Below are positions 46,842 to 59,220 of a DNA stretch of 64,000 nt, piece after piece. How positions within the stretch are numbered: position 1 is the stretch's first letter; each line of letters begins with the position of its first letter. Source of the DNA: Dermatemys mawii (lineage: Eukaryota > Chordata > Testudines > Dermatemydidae); assembly GCA_007922305.1 (NCBI GenBank), contig ML677351.1, positions 15,715,119 to 15,779,118 of the forward strand. Direction: 5' to 3'. The position numbers and the translations under genes are program-made. Under the pieces are notes generated by a model. That model was given only the letters and a program-made list of their open reading frames with translations, did no database searches and had not been told where the DNA came from.

Positions 46842-47001
46842 CCTGCAGCTCCCGTTGGCTGAGAACAGTGAACCACAGCCACTGGGAGCTGCAGGGTCGT
46901 GGGGGAGTGGGGCGCCTGTAGGTGGTTAATGTAAAAAAATGTTTCATGGCCTGCCAGCAGGTTACCTTGATGGACCGCGTGCCGAAGGTTGCTGACCCCT
47001 G
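46842..47001. mobile_element. hAT non-autonomous end fragment
   Basis: The right terminus AGGTTGCTGACCCCTG is the hAT end shared with 8093, 28751 and 52223. The inner sequence (GCAGCTCCCGTTGGCTGAGA, CACTGGGAGCTGCAGGG) belongs to a GC-rich, palindromic relative. The left end is missing. Confidence 0.65.
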
Positions 47002-47189
47002 GTATAGACACTCACTTTTGTTTGCTAAATTTCATTGTAACGCTATAGTTATTATAAGCTATATCATATCATTATCTCTAAATTAACAGAAAATACTGCT
47101 GTATAAGACTGAGTAGATAACTTAATTGAACTGTATTTAGAATTCCCAATTTTCCCAAAAATTCAAATTTGGATGCCTAAAATGAATAC

Positions 47190-48430
47190 ACTTATAGACT
47201 TTAAGGTAAGAAAGAACCATCATGATCATCTAGTCTGACTTGCACATTTCGTGCCACAGAACCTCACTCACTCACTGCTATAGTAGACCCCTAACCTCTG
47301 ACTGAGTTACGCAAATTATGGTTTAAAGACTTTGAGTTAAAGAGTTTAAGAGTTAAAAAGAACACACCATTTACACTAATTTCTCTTTCAAAATTTGTTC
47401 CAGGTCCTTGTTTACAACTGGAGGTCAAACTACCAGGCCTGTTGTTTCTTGTATCACTTTCCCCCCCATTTCTTAAAAATAGGAACTTATATTATATATA
47501 TATATATTTGATATATATATATATATATATATTTGATATATATATATATATATATNNNNNNNNNNTGATATATATATATATATATATATTTGATATATAT
47601 ATATATATATATTTGATATATATATTATATATATATATATTGCTTATATTAGCAATTCTCTAGTCATAGGGTGTGACCCCCAAGGTTACAGATTCATTAA
47701 AATCCTTGTTTAATGACTTGCAATTTCATGTGACAGTTCGTTTAATATTCTTGGATGGAGATTATCCAGCCCTAACCTCTCCCCGATTTAGTCCCATTAA
47801 GCTTTTTGAGTTTGACTTCCACCTTGAATGTGCTTTTTACCTCCATATCGTTGTTGCATTTGGTCATCCTGCCACTATCCCTAAGCTCTTCGTTAACCTC
47901 ATGAAAAACTGAGGCAAAATATTTGTTTAGGCGTTTGGCCAGGCCTACATAATCTTTAACCTCCATCCCTTCCTCAGTGCTTTGAGATCCCACTTTTTTC
48001 CTTGTTTTCTTCTTATTTATATAGCTATAGAACCTTTTACTATTGGTTTTAATTCCCTTCGCAAGGTTCAACTCCGCTTGACTTTTGGCAGTTCTTATTT
48101 TATCCCTGACTTTCTGACTTCCAAGAGATAGCTTTCCTTGCTGATCCTCTCCGTCTTCCCTTCCTTAAAGGCTTTTTCCTTTCTCTAAATCACCTGTGTG
48201 ACATGCTTGCTCATCCAGCATAGTCTGCATCTTTTACCTATGAATTTTTCCCCCTTGCTTGGGATGCAGGCTTCAGGTAGCTTCTGCAACTTTGATTTAA
48301 AGTAATTCCAAGTCTCCTCTGTATCCTGGAGCCCCCTGGGGGGCAGATCAACATCCACATCTGCCTCCTGCAGGGTTCTTACGCCTTCCTGTACACTACA
48401 GCATCTCCTGCTGGCCATTGTTAGAAACAG
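47190..48430 (-). pseudogene. CR1 LINE, endonuclease-RT linker region and 3' end, minus strand
   Basis: Minus-strand frames give PEACIPSKGEKFIGKRCRLC (48185-48310) and YSYINKKKTRKKVGS, then LAKRLNKYFASVF (47860-48070), the linker before the CR1 reverse transcriptase. Left of a TA-rich block, 47190-47350 reads as a CR1 3' end in the same orientation (GATCATCTAGTCTGACTTGC and CTAACCTCTGACTGAG). Most of the RT is absent, so an internal deletion joined the two parts. Confidence 0.75.
47488..47641. repeat. (TA)n minisatellite with TTTGA punctuation and an assembly gap
   Basis: Runs of (TA)8-11 are separated by TTTGA about every 25 bp. Ten N bases lie at 47556-47565, so the array length is unknown. 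The frame spanning it is spurious. Confidence 0.95.
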
Positions 48431-48487
48431 GATACTAGACTAGATGGACCTCGAGTCTGACTCATGGCAATTCCCATGCTCCTATTT
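48408..48487 (+). repeat. CR1 3' end fragment, plus strand
   Basis: CTGCTGGCCATTGTTAGAAA, ACTAGACTAGATGGACCT and a degenerate CTGACTCATGGCAATTC are a CR1 tail, opposite in orientation to the CR1 copy it abuts. Confidence 0.65.
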
Positions 48488-48743
48488 GAATGAGTCAGTG
48501 CAAACCCAACTGTTTAGAGTCATGCTGCTCTTAAAACTTGTGTTGCAACATATCAAAAAGTTGGGGGTTTCATCCTTCAGAGTTTTGTAACCCCAAATAA
48601 AAATAAGCATGCTACTAATAAGCTAATGGAAAAAAATATAATGGGTTTTTTTTTCTGGCAAAAACAGATTAACTCTGCTCTTTTGAGAAGATACTTTGGC
48701 CTTCCTCTTTTCCCAACAGCCAGTGGCATCTATTGCAGTAGCG

Positions 48744-48830
48744 ACAAAGAGTCCTGTGGCACCTTAGAGACAAACAAAAGTATTGAAGCATAAGCTTTTG
48801 TGGGCTAATACCCACTTTGTCTAGTGCAGT
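48744..48830 (-). repeat. Penelope-like 3' end, diverged hammerhead-like motif
   Basis: The reverse complement reads AGACAAAGTGGGTATTAGCC, AAGCTTATGCTTC and CTCTAAGGTGCCACAGGAC. The core has a 2-base insertion and GAAA has become AAAA (motif 48785-48824). Confidence 0.75.
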
Positions 48831-51800
48831 GTTGCACCAATCATGAATGGACTGCAGAAGACATTAATTAAAACACTCTTCATGGCATTTATTTTCACAG
48901 TAACTGAATTAAGTTGAATTCTGTTTTATGGATTTCTAAAAGATCTCTTCTTAGTTTCCTGGAGAGGTGGGGAAAAATCTTCTCATTTCATACTGATATC
49001 GCTTGTGCTTTATAAAAAATTCTTTGATGTTTTACTGAACACAATGTGTGTTAAAATACACATATTTATTCTCCTCATCTCTAAAATAACCAATTTAATG
49101 TACTATGTCTAAATGATTAATAAGAATAACTATAGCCAGAGGTTTTGGGGCCTGGAGCAAGTGTACTATGTTGTGTACTATGAGTGCAGCTATAGATGTG
49201 TAGTTATGAGGTAAGGTGAGCTGAGAAGGTATACTGTAATGGTGCTCATGAAGAGTGACTTAGTAATTTGCTAAAGTCATGGGGGAGACTGAAGTATAGA
49301 GTGCTACTCAGATTTCACAGTTTCAAATGAGGTCATCATTTGTTATAGTTATTCTCCATGCTCATTTGACTATTTTTTTTTTTACAAATATATAGCTTTT
49401 TTTTTAAGTTTTCACAGTTCATAAGCAAGCACTGACTTTATGCAAAATACAATAAATTAACAATCTTCATTTTTCATTATAAATACAAAAATTAATTAAG
49501 GGGGATAGTTAGAAAATGCTACAGTTTATCAAACCTAAAAGTTAAGCATCCCTAAAGCTGTCAGTTCTGAAACAAGGAGGAGAACTGTCTGTTGGATTCC
49601 TTGTGTAACATTGCTTGGAAGTTTTTTGTGCATTCTAACAATTTAAGAAGTCAGCTAAAAGGATCTTTCACACACATTGAAATGTTTCACTGACTTCTTT
49701 GCTTATGAATGTTAATCTCATTGCCAAATGTAGCGATCATCCATGGAGTATAAATTGTAATTACTTCTTAGCACCACACAAACAGGTGGTTAAATCAAAT
49801 TTCCAAGAAAAAGATTACTAATAATCAAAATAATTTTTTTAACTGAACTCTCCCTACCCTCAGGCCCCAAACTTAGGAAATATTGCTTTCTTTATATCTT
49901 ATAGGCTGAGGAATACAGCTCCCAAAATTACTGGGGCTCCAGTTTTCTACCTGATTTTCCTTTAGTAACAATTCCACAAAATCAAAACGTGGATGGATCT
50001 TTTTAGTGTAGGACTTCTAGTTTGATTCCTTTACCACCTTTACCACCCATCTGAAAACAAAACTAAGTATATAATGGGTTTCATCCTTTACTTCAACAGG
50101 AGCATCTTAGGATTTGGGCCATTTACTATTTGAATTTAAAAAAGGAAGTTTAACCTCTGCTCCATGGCTAGAAATGATTTGATAAATATGATGGGCTTAA
50201 TCGTGCAACCATTAAATTCAGTGAGAGCAGCAAAAAACCCAAACCCAGTACAAATATGCTGTTGCTGGCATGCAATATTCCAGACACATACATTTGAAAA
50301 AGAGTAACACTCTTTACAAATGCATATTTGACTCTCAAATCTTCTCCCTGCCATCATTACACAGGATGCATGCCTATAAGGTACAGATTTCTTATCTGAC
50401 TACCAAGCTGAAAAGGGCAAACCAACCTTTTAGCAATGGACTGAAACGCTGTTACCTAGCAAGAGCCACCAAATAGGAGCTGGTCAAGGAAGGTAATTCT
50501 GTTTTGTGAGGGATTTTCATTATTCAAAATCTGTTTTGTTCTAAATTGGAACAAACTTACAACATTTGAAAATTCTTCCCAAAAGGAAATTGAGCCCTGC
50601 TAGGCAGACTGCCACAGTACCACAGACCCTGGAAGACATAGTCTCCCAGCTCAGAGGCAGCCTCGGTTCTGTCACACCATCATCAATATCAAACTATCTC
50701 TGTAAAATGTTTTGATTATGGTGACTCTATAAATTCCAATGAAAAAATGCTTTTCCAGACTTTTCCCAACCACAGAAGCTCTACACCAGACTTTTGGTTT
50801 CAAACAAGACAAATTCTGGTGTTTATTTTTTTGATAGACATACTGCAGTTGTCTTTCAAGATGAGAAGAAATTCAGATGACACACTACATTTTAGGCTGT
50901 ACTACATACTGAGAAATCTGAATGAAGATCAGAGGAGGAAAATGTATTTTTTCACAAGTATAAAAGTGTAAATATTATGCTATATTAGAATGCATATATT
51001 ACAACCCAAACTAACTCATTAATGCGAACAATTACAGCAAGAGAGGAGTGGAAATCTATATAGGAAGAAACTGTAGTAAATTTGCTTCCTAAGAGCTTTA
51101 GTATTAAAGGTTTAGTAAAATATTTTAAATGTCACTTGCAATGTTCTTGTGCCTATTAACCATAAATGATTGTGTACTCAGAAATTGTGTGATACTCTTT
51201 CTGAAGCTGACTGGAAGTTGTTTCTAAACAACTACATTCAAAGGTTTTGAATACAATTGTCCTGGCATTTGACTCTGTGTAATGCTTTCCAAATAGTTCT
51301 GAAAAGACAAAGTTACAATGAAAGCGAGGAAAGGAAAGTGTAGTAGTAGTAGTTGTGTATAACTGATCCCATCACACTCGGTACATCTGCTTCATCCACT
51401 CACATAGAAGAAGAGGCCTAGTTGTTTGGTTTTTTTAAGTGAAATACAGATTTTTAAAAAGAATTGAGTGTGTCTGCCATTTCTAGTTCTTAAAGTTCAG
51501 ATTCTCTCTCTAGCTCTTCTTTTTGCTCTGATATAGCTGTAAAAGCCCTCATTCTTCTAACCATTTCAGTAGCACCAACTCATTTTGCTTCTTGATGCCC
51601 TTAACTCTTCCGTGCAAACTTTAAGGGACCATTTACATTTCTTTTTGTTTATCACCCTGTGATAGCTGGTGCAAACCCAAAAGGAGACTCCACAGCACAG
51701 CTTCCATACTGCAGGGAAGCTAGTTTATGATTGCACCAGGGCAAGGCCCCTCTCTTGGGTTTTAAGGGGCCTGTACTACTCACCACTGTTCACTCTTTTA

Positions 51801-52222
51801 TAGTTACAGTGCAAGCTTTGTTTAAATTCAGATACTTCTTGTACATGGAATCCTTATTCTTAAAAGAACCATGGCATTTATTCAGGTGAGCTTAAACTGG
51901 AATTGCACCAGCAAGCGAAAGATCATTCCAGTTCTATTCGGTACTACAAACACTGCACCCCAACCAGAATATGCAGTTAGGAACATTATGACAAAAGAAC
52001 AACTTTACATGTCTGATCATACTCTAAAAATATGCTGTTTCCTGTAGCTAAGTACTTTCGTGGATGTCACATATCTTGAATATTCATCTGCAAGGTCCAC
52101 TGGGAGAGTTCCATTAGGCTAATGAACACGTTTTAATTAAGGTAACATGAGATGGTGACCCTGATTGAGTAGCAAAGTCATTACAGATAAGTAGAAAGGA
52201 ATATATATAAGAAGACATGGAG
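48831..52222. other. no gene recognised; AT-rich
   Basis: T-runs lie at 49373-49383. Frames of 68-74 codons (50136-50357 minus, 50270-50476, 50747-50971) carry no known domain. No named repeats were found. Confidence 0.55.
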
Positions 52223-52530
52223 CAAGGGTAGGCAACCTATGGCACACATGCCAAAGGCAGCATGTGAGCTGATTTTCAGTGACACTCACACTGCCCGGGT
52301 CCTGGCCACTGGTCTGGGAGGGCTCTGCATTTTAATTTAATTTTAAATGAACCTCTTAAACATTTTAAAAACTTATTTACTCTACATATAACAATAATTT
52401 AGTTCTATATTAGACTTATAGAAAGAGACCTTCTAAAAATGTTAAAATGTATTACTGGCACATGAAACCTTAAATTGGAGTGAATAAATGAAGACTTGGC
52501 ACACCACCTCTTAAAGGTTGCTGACCCCTT
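52223..52530 (-). mobile_element. hAT non-autonomous element (308 bp), minus orientation
   Basis: The ends CAAGGGTAGGCAACCT and AGGTTGCTGACCCCTT flank the same body as 28751 in reverse (AGAAAGAGACCTTCTAAAAA; GAGCTGATTTTCAGTGACAC). Flanking 8-mers do not match well, so this copy is older. Confidence 0.85.
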
Positions 52531-52918
52531 ACCACAGAGAAAAATGTAAGCCCTATATTTTATGCAGCAACAGCATTGTACAATATAATTTTGGAAAATC
52601 AGTTTCCACACCAATACCAAGGCCATCAAGAAACCTCTTACCACTGTTTTCATAATTAATAAATGGGAACTGATAAGTGAGGAAGTGAAAAGAGTTAAAA
52701 TTCTAGTTAAAACTATTTTATTTTAAATATGAAACAAACATGAATAATTTAAATAATGTTTTATTGCTGATACATTATACTTAAATAGATTAAAAAAAAA
52801 CTATTAATAGAATCATAGAATGTCAGGTTTGGAAGGGACCTCAGGAGGTCATCTAGTTCAACCCCTTGCTCAAAGCAAGACCAACCCCAAACTAAATTAT
52901 CTCAGCCAGGGCTTTAAT

Positions 52919-53323
52919 ATTATGTGGTGAGCATGTGCAGTCATGGGCTCTTGGAATGTCAGAACAGTGTGCCTTTGTTGCCAAGAAGGCTAACGGCATT
53001 TTGGGTTGTATAAGAAAGAGCAGGGACATGATCATTCACCTCTATTCAGCATTGATGAATTCTGTGTCCAGTTTTGGGCCCCACATTACAAAAAGGATGT
53101 GGAAAAATTGGAAAGAGTCCAACAGAGGACAACAAAAATGATTAGGGGACTGGAGCACATGACTTATGAGGAGAGGCTGAGGGAACTGGGATTGTTTAGT
53201 CTGCTGAAGAGAAGAATGAGGGGGGATTTGATAGCTGCTACCAGCTGAAAGGGGGTTCCAAAGAGGATGGATCTAAACTGTTCTCAGTGGTACCAGATGA
53301 CAGAACAAGGAGTAATGGTCTCA
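52919..53323 (+). repeat. left arm of 405-bp inverted repeat in CR1
   Basis: This is the reverse complement of 53470-53874, with no indels and only about six mismatches by hand count, all transitions. A 146-bp spacer (53324-53469) of CR1 3' UTR separates the arms. The same peptide ([17 protein letters not shown]) is therefore encoded on both strands. Confidence 0.95.
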
Positions 53324-53469
53324 CCTGGAGTGAGTAATGGTCTGACCTTAAAAACCTCTAAGGAAGGAGATTCCATCACCTCCCTAGGTAACCCATTCCA
53401 GTGCTTCACCGTCCTCCTAGTGAATATGTTTTTTCCTAATATCCAGCCTAAACCTCCCCAACTGCAACT

Positions 53470-53874
53470 TGAGACCATTACTCCTTGTTCTGTCATCTAG
53501 TACCACTGAGAACAGTCTAGATCCATCCTCTTTGGAATCCCCTTTCAGCTGGTAGCAGCTATCAAATCCCCCCTCATTCTTCTCTTCAGCAGACTAAACA
53601 ATCCCAGTTCTCTCAGCCTCTCCTCATAAGTCATGTGCTCCAGTCCCCTAATCATTTTTGTTGTCCTCTGTTGGACTCTTTCCAATTTTTCCACATCCTT
53701 TTTGTAATGTGGGGCCCAAAACTGGACACAGAATTCATCAATGCTGAATAGAGGTGAATGATCATGTCCCTGCTCTTTCTTATACAACCCAAAATGCCGT
53801 TAGCCTTCTTGGCAACAAAGGCGCACTGTTCTGACATTCCAAGAGCCCATGACTGCATATGCTCACCACATAAT
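53470..53874 (-). repeat. right arm of 405-bp inverted repeat in CR1
   Basis: Pairs with 52919-53323. It is collinear with the parent minus-strand CR1 copy, so it is the likely source of the left arm. Confidence 0.95.
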
Positions 53875-54065
53875 GTCAAGAGCACCAAATTTCCATGAGT
53901 AAAATCAGATCTATTTTTAACTAGATATGTGGTGCTGTGCTAGTTTAATAGCTTCAGATTTAGCAGCAGCCCCTAAAGGATCAGTAATCACATATCTAAA
54001 GTGTCTAATGTTTGTTATGATCCTTCAAGATTCTTTTTTATTTTTATAAAATCCCAGTTTACCAT

Positions 54066-54409
54066 TGTAACCAGGCTCCTGCCAGTCCTCTCCACAAAAA
54101 CTCCCGGAGACCAACTGAAGTGCAGTACCCGTGTCTTTTATTGTTTGTGTCCATCCCCACCACCTACTATATATATATAGAGCCCCACACTCTTCCCTTT
54201 CCCGTCTCTTCCTTCTCTCTAGTCTCCATCATCTCCTGCTGCTTCCTTTCTGCCAGCTTTTTATAGCAGGCTGGCTACTCAGGCCTGCAGGTGCATCCCC
54301 TCGAATAATTAGGGAGTGGCATCCCAGTCAGTCCCAACTAGTACCCTTTCTCCTTGGAGCTGGGCTAACAGGTGCCTGGCTTGGTTCTCTTAGCCAGCAC
54401 CCTGTTACA
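54066..54409 (-). mobile_element. solo LTR (344 bp) with perfect 5-bp TSD
   Basis: It starts TGTAAC and ends GTTACA. ACCAT at 54061-54065 and 54410-54414 is a perfect TSD. On the minus strand TATAAAA (54258-54264) lies about 120 bp upstream of AATAAA (54137-54142), the normal LTR promoter and poly(A) order. No internal retroelement sequence remains, as expected after recombination between two LTRs. Confidence 0.85.
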
Positions 54410-54697
54410 ACCATAAGAATGCAGTCTAATACTTCATGGGCAATATTTGTGAAGACAAAAGCCTGAGGTTTGCATGCAAGAAGGTGCATGTACATTTGCA
54501 TGTCTAGATTTGCTTGTGTAAGTACAGCTTTTATACATGCACACTGAGCAAGTAGCAGTTTGAAACTGCACTCACTGAAAACGAAAATGTTGCTCACAAA
54601 TGTGTACTCATTTCAGCATTCCAATCTTGATCTTCTACCTTTAAATCTGTCCCATGGGCTTAATATGGAGTCTATACATTGTCTCTATGATGACTAA

Positions 54698-56163
54698 GGC
54701 CTGGTCTACACTACGCTGTAAAGTCAAATTTATCTGTGTTAAATTGATCCTTCCACTTTGCCATCCTCACTACGATGCCAGTTAGGTCGACCTAAAAAGG
54801 TCTTTAAATCAATTTCCGAACTCCTGCCCGACAAGAGGAGTAGCACTGAAACTGACGTTCCCGGGTTGAACTAGCGTTAGTGAGGACGCAATTTGACGTT
54901 ACTAGCCGCCAGGAGCTACCCTAGGGTGCTCCAGTGTGACCACTCCGGACAGCGCTCTGAATGCCGATGCACTGGGCAGTTAGACAGGAAGAGCCCCAGG
55001 AACTTTTAAATCTCACTTCCTCTTTGACCAGCATGGCAAAATCTCCTGCACAGCTCACAATGCAGAGCCCGCCATCAGAGGAGACCATGCAGTCCCAGAA
55101 TCAAAGAAGAGTCCCAGCATGGACTGCAAGGGAGGTGCTGGATTTGATCACCGTGTGGGGAGATGAATCAGTGCTGGCAGAACTGTGATCCAAAAAAGAA
55201 ATGCCAATACATATGCCAAAGTCTCCAAGGGCCTGATGGATAGAGGCCACAACAGGGACGCACAACAGTGCCATGTTAAAATTAGGGAGTTGAGGCAAGC
55301 CTATCAGAAAACCAAAGAAACCAATGGACTCTCCAGGTCACAGCCCAAGACATGCCGCTTCTACACTGAGCTGCATACCATTCTAGGGGGGCGCGCCACA
55401 ACTACCCCATGGTGAGAGATGCTGATGCCACCAGAATTGATATTCCAGCTGAACAACAAGGTAGACGCCTCCAGGCAATCCAGGGAAAAGGGCAGAGTTG
55501 GCAGCGGAAGCATTACTCCATGCCCGCACTACTATGGCAGAGGCATTCCCACTTCAAAGGGAGAAAGAGGAGAGAAGAGATGCCACTTGATGGGAGAAGA
55601 GATGCCCTCAGCGGGAGATGCAGAACCCACCAGACTTGGCATATTTTCTGGAGTGCCTGGAGCACAGCAGGATAGCAGTCACTGGGCGAGAGATGCTGAT
55701 GTGATGAGAATAGATATTCCAGCCTACCAACGAGAGGACCTGTGAGGTAGCTTCATAGCGGCTGGAGAGCTGGGTTCTAACAGAAGCGGTGAGTGGCAGA
55801 CATGCTGCTCTGTCTGCCGAATGCAGTATGGCGTCTGCAGGTCTGAAAGGCGCGAAACGACTGTCTGCTGCACCTTGCAAGGAGGAAGGGGCGAGTGATG
55901 GGAAGTGCTAACGAAAACCCGCAAAATTGTTTTTGCCCCCATCATGCAATGCCAGCTTTACCCAGAATTCCAGGAGACTGTAGGCACTATCGGATACCTA
56001 CCCACAGTGTGCCGCTCTGAGAGTTGTCGCTAACTGCGGAACTATGAACGCGATCTGCCAAATTAGCCTGCTTACTGGGGACATGCACAATTGAATGTAT
56101 ACCATCGGCTTTCTTAATTCAGACTCTAGAAAATCGACATTAGTTCGTAATATAGACAAGGCC
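54698..56163 (+). mobile_element. Harbinger-type DNA transposon carrying only a Myb/SANT-like gene
   Basis: GGCCTGGTCTACACTACG at the left and, in reverse complement, GGCCTTGTCTATATTACG at the right agree at 15 of 18 bases. TAA precedes the left end and AAA follows the right end, a near-match to the 3-bp TWA-type duplication of PIF/Harbinger elements. Autonomous members encode a DDE transposase plus a Myb-like protein. Here only the latter is visible. A roughly 45-bp block near 55412 (GAGAGATGCTGATG...GATATTCCAGC) is repeated near 55686. Confidence 0.75.
55033..55415 (+). pseudogene. Myb/SANT-like DNA-binding protein of Harbinger element
   Basis: The first frame (54961-55188) gives RRVPAWTAREVLDLITVW and GDESVLAEL then a stop. 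A shifted frame (to 55415) continues with QKRNANTYAKVSKGLMDRG, QCHVKIRELRQAYQKTKE and CRFYTELHTILGG. Together these match the trihelix/Myb-like domain of Harbinger helper proteins, which bind transposon ends. The break combines a TGA that probably came from CGA by CpG decay with one extra A in an A-run (55192-55197). I take the start near 55033, since the upstream part lacks similarity. Confidence 0.75.
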
Positions 56164-59100
56164 AAAGAGTATCTATTATATATCTTGCTTACCCCATAAA
56201 ATGCAATCTTTCCTTTTCATCATTTCCAATCACAAAATAGAAATGACCAGCAGTTCAATACAAATTACAATACAAAATACAATACAAATACAATATTTCA
56301 AGACATATAGCATAGAGACAAATTTGTCCTATAATGGGAAAGTTAGATGAAAAATATCAATTTACCAGTTTCTTTTGACTTTATTTAAAACAACTCTACA
56401 AAACTACATTGAGTATTTCCATTCTAAGAAGACAGACTGCCACAAGTCTATGAGGCAGCTGAAATCAGATTTCAGCTTTTCTCTCCAGAACTACAAGTAC
56501 ATATGAAAGATAGGTTTGCAACAGCATCTTAAAACAAAGCATGCATGCACACACACATACAGGAACTACAATTTCCCCCATTCCATGCTATCATAGTCTA
56601 GGATGTGCTTCACTGGATTTTTTTAAATTTATTTTTGTAGTTGTAAGAGCAGTAACATCTTGACTTTATTAAACATTCTACAGTTGAAACTGTAAATACA
56701 TAGGCAAAAACCCCCAAACAGTTACACATATATGGGTGTGTGTTTTAAAGCTGTTTCCTCAGACTAATGGAAGATACTTTACCATCTTTTTGGTGGTGTA
56801 CATTTAGCCATTATCCAGATGTAATGGCCCAGGAGACACATATTTACCAATGAGTGCTGCTACAAATTATTTCCTGTTGTGTTTCATTACGATAGCATTT
56901 GCAGGATTTTTTCCCCCTGATGGTGAATAGTCATTTTTCTTAGCAGATTGCAGGAATACATGAGACCTTTCTTCCTTTTATAGTTTATTTTTGCTGATGG
57001 TTGGATCACGGTAATAGGATATAAAAACTAGCAAAGCTCAGTGGTTTGTTCAGGAGCTGCTGATTTGTCCTCATTCCCAACACTACTCTAGTGCTGCCAC
57101 TATTCTCTCAAAGTCAGACCACAAAGATGTCAAAAGTCTTTTGGAACACACTAAGCCCTCAGATGAGCTAAGCTTTAGTTCAACGTGCAGTTGCCCTGGG
57201 ATCTCCCATGCAGTGCAAGCTGGCACAAGCTGCTGTTCTGCTTTTCCCTTCTGTTCAGTCCGGGCAACTGGCTAACAGAGAGCGAACTATGGGAGACTGT
57301 GAATCTTCAGATAACTAGGAATTTAAAACATGCTCATTTTCCAGGGAGAAGGCAACAGTACGACAGGGATGTGAATGATGATGCAGTTAAAGCCCTTCCC
57401 CTTTTTGAGAACTTTTCCATCAACTGGATTGACATGATCAATTGGGAGAGTGAAAAATAACAGATTTTTTTTAAAAGATGCATCCATGCAAGGGTGAAAT
57501 TCCTATGTTTTTTTTCATAGCCTAGCAACAGCCTTACAACTTAGTCTTTCGCAGCATGGTAACAGGCTTGCAAAGCCAGTGGAAGCTGGTTGTGTTTCAG
57601 TGTAAGATAAAGTATGGTGATTGTGACATCTATGAAAAAGGAAGGGGATAAAATAGAAATGGCAGACCAGAAAGACAAGGTAATTGGGTAGCAGTTTGAG
57701 ATTTGTGGAAGGTACTGGTCTGGAGTAACTAGAAAACAATTGCTGTGAAAAAGAAAAGCTCATGCTCTAGTGATGGGCACCTTTGTTTATGGCTGGTATA
57801 AATTCCATTTGTTTTATTCATTAATTCCATTTAGGATTCAGAAGCCAATAAAATTAGTAGAAAAAAATCCCTCTAACTTTATTCTACTAAATCTTTAATT
57901 GTTACCTTGTAGTTCATATTTCATGTCATAGGGGCATAGATATGTAGCAAACTAAAATGTTCAGTGTCCATTTGCAAACTGCCATCATTTCATTGATTTC
58001 AGTAGAACTAGGCTGACTTATGCGAGCAGACAATCTGGACCTAAATGTCTATTTGAATCAACGTTATGATCTAATACAAGTGTGTCTTTTCCATCTCTAA
58101 CTACTATCATCCCAAAGGAAGACACTTCATATAATATGTACTGCATATTAAAAGAGACATTAAAGAACAAGCCAATTAAAATACCTTTAAAGGTATTGAT
58201 CCTGTATTTATTGTGCTGCCAAAATTCTCACTTAATTTCAGTGAAAGTCTGGCTGTGCAAAGAAGGGCAGGATCAGGTTCCAAAGTTAGTATCCTGCAAG
58301 CTCACCATTGCTGGGCTAGTACACTGCTGGAGTGACACCTATGGGAAAAACACAGGCGTGATACTGGTGACACAATAAGTGACACTCTGCCCTGGGCCAG
58401 TACTGAACTAATGCTCCATCATGGGGTCGGGGGCTCTTCTAGGGGTGCAATTTTTAAAATATTAAGAGAGAAAGTGTGACAAATCTACAGGATAAAGGGA
58501 ATGCAGAAGAACTGATGCAATAAAGGCTTATTAGTCACAGTAAATATACATATTATTACAAAAGTTATATCAGTAATTTCTTTACCCTATCAGTTCATCC
58601 TACTTGATTCAACTTTATGCAAATAATTCATTTGTTAATCCAGTACAGGCAGAATATCCTGGGTGAAACAAAGAATGCTGGTGGATTTCATGAAAGGGAT
58701 ATTTTTAAAAAGTCAGTTAAATCTTATTGCTGTGTCCTGGTTAACAGAAGCATTGAAACAAAGATATCTTGAATTAATTCATTTTCCATTTCAGTTTTGC
58801 TGTTCACTTTGAGAGATGACAATTCTGCACAATTAGGCTCCAATCCTTCAAGCACTAGTGCATATGATAAATTTTACAGCTGGACTCCTGTACTCACACC
58901 CCACTGAAGTCAAAGTAGCTCCGCGTAGGCACATGATTCATCCTGTATGGATCCCGCTATAGGTTCAGATCCTTACAAGCACAATTATTCAAACATCACA
59001 GCTTTCTAAAACTTGGAACATGGATGGTACAAGAAAAATCAAGAGACTAGTAAAAGTTGCTTCTTGAGTGATTTTACAGTGTTATTATATTTAGCAACAA

Positions 59101-59220
59101 TTTTTAAAATTGTCATTTACACATTTTTACTATTACATTAAATATGTTATAAAATAAACTGCAATATTCTTTCCATAGAATATATTGGCATATACCTGAA
59201 AGTGCTTTTACTATATAAAT
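56164..59220. other. no gene recognised; scattered palindromic short elements
   Basis: A 91-codon frame at 57185-57460 and a 98-codon frame at 58082-58378 have no recognised domain. Pieces of the palindromic short family (TTGA-T-TCA-TAG...) occur near 57985-58060, 58170-58280 and 58838-58985, the last with CCACTGAAGTCAAAGTAGCT. Confidence 0.5.

Larger units (their letters stand above)
52810..53874 (-). pseudogene. CR1 LINE C-terminal end and 3' UTR containing an inverted duplication
   Basis: The minus-strand 3' end starts at 52810 (AATCATAGAATGTCAG, GGAAGGGACCTCAGGAGGTC). It is interrupted by a plus-oriented block (52919-53323) and resumes at 53324 with CTTAAAAACCTCTAAGGAAG. The minus frame 53545-53787 encodes [17 protein letters not shown]...[20 protein letters not shown], the conserved C-terminal region of CR1 ORF2. 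An in-copy deletion has removed sequence between ...CVQ-type and ...FDEF-type blocks in both arms. Confidence 0.88.

Noticed and set aside
47442..47663. Ile/Tyr-rich membrane-protein-like frame
   Set aside because: Translation of a TA microsatellite that crosses ten N bases.
55409..55945. Second Harbinger gene (transposase) in the right half
   Set aside because: Frames of 73-108 codons show no DDE motif or similarity that I can recognise, and they overlap on both strands.
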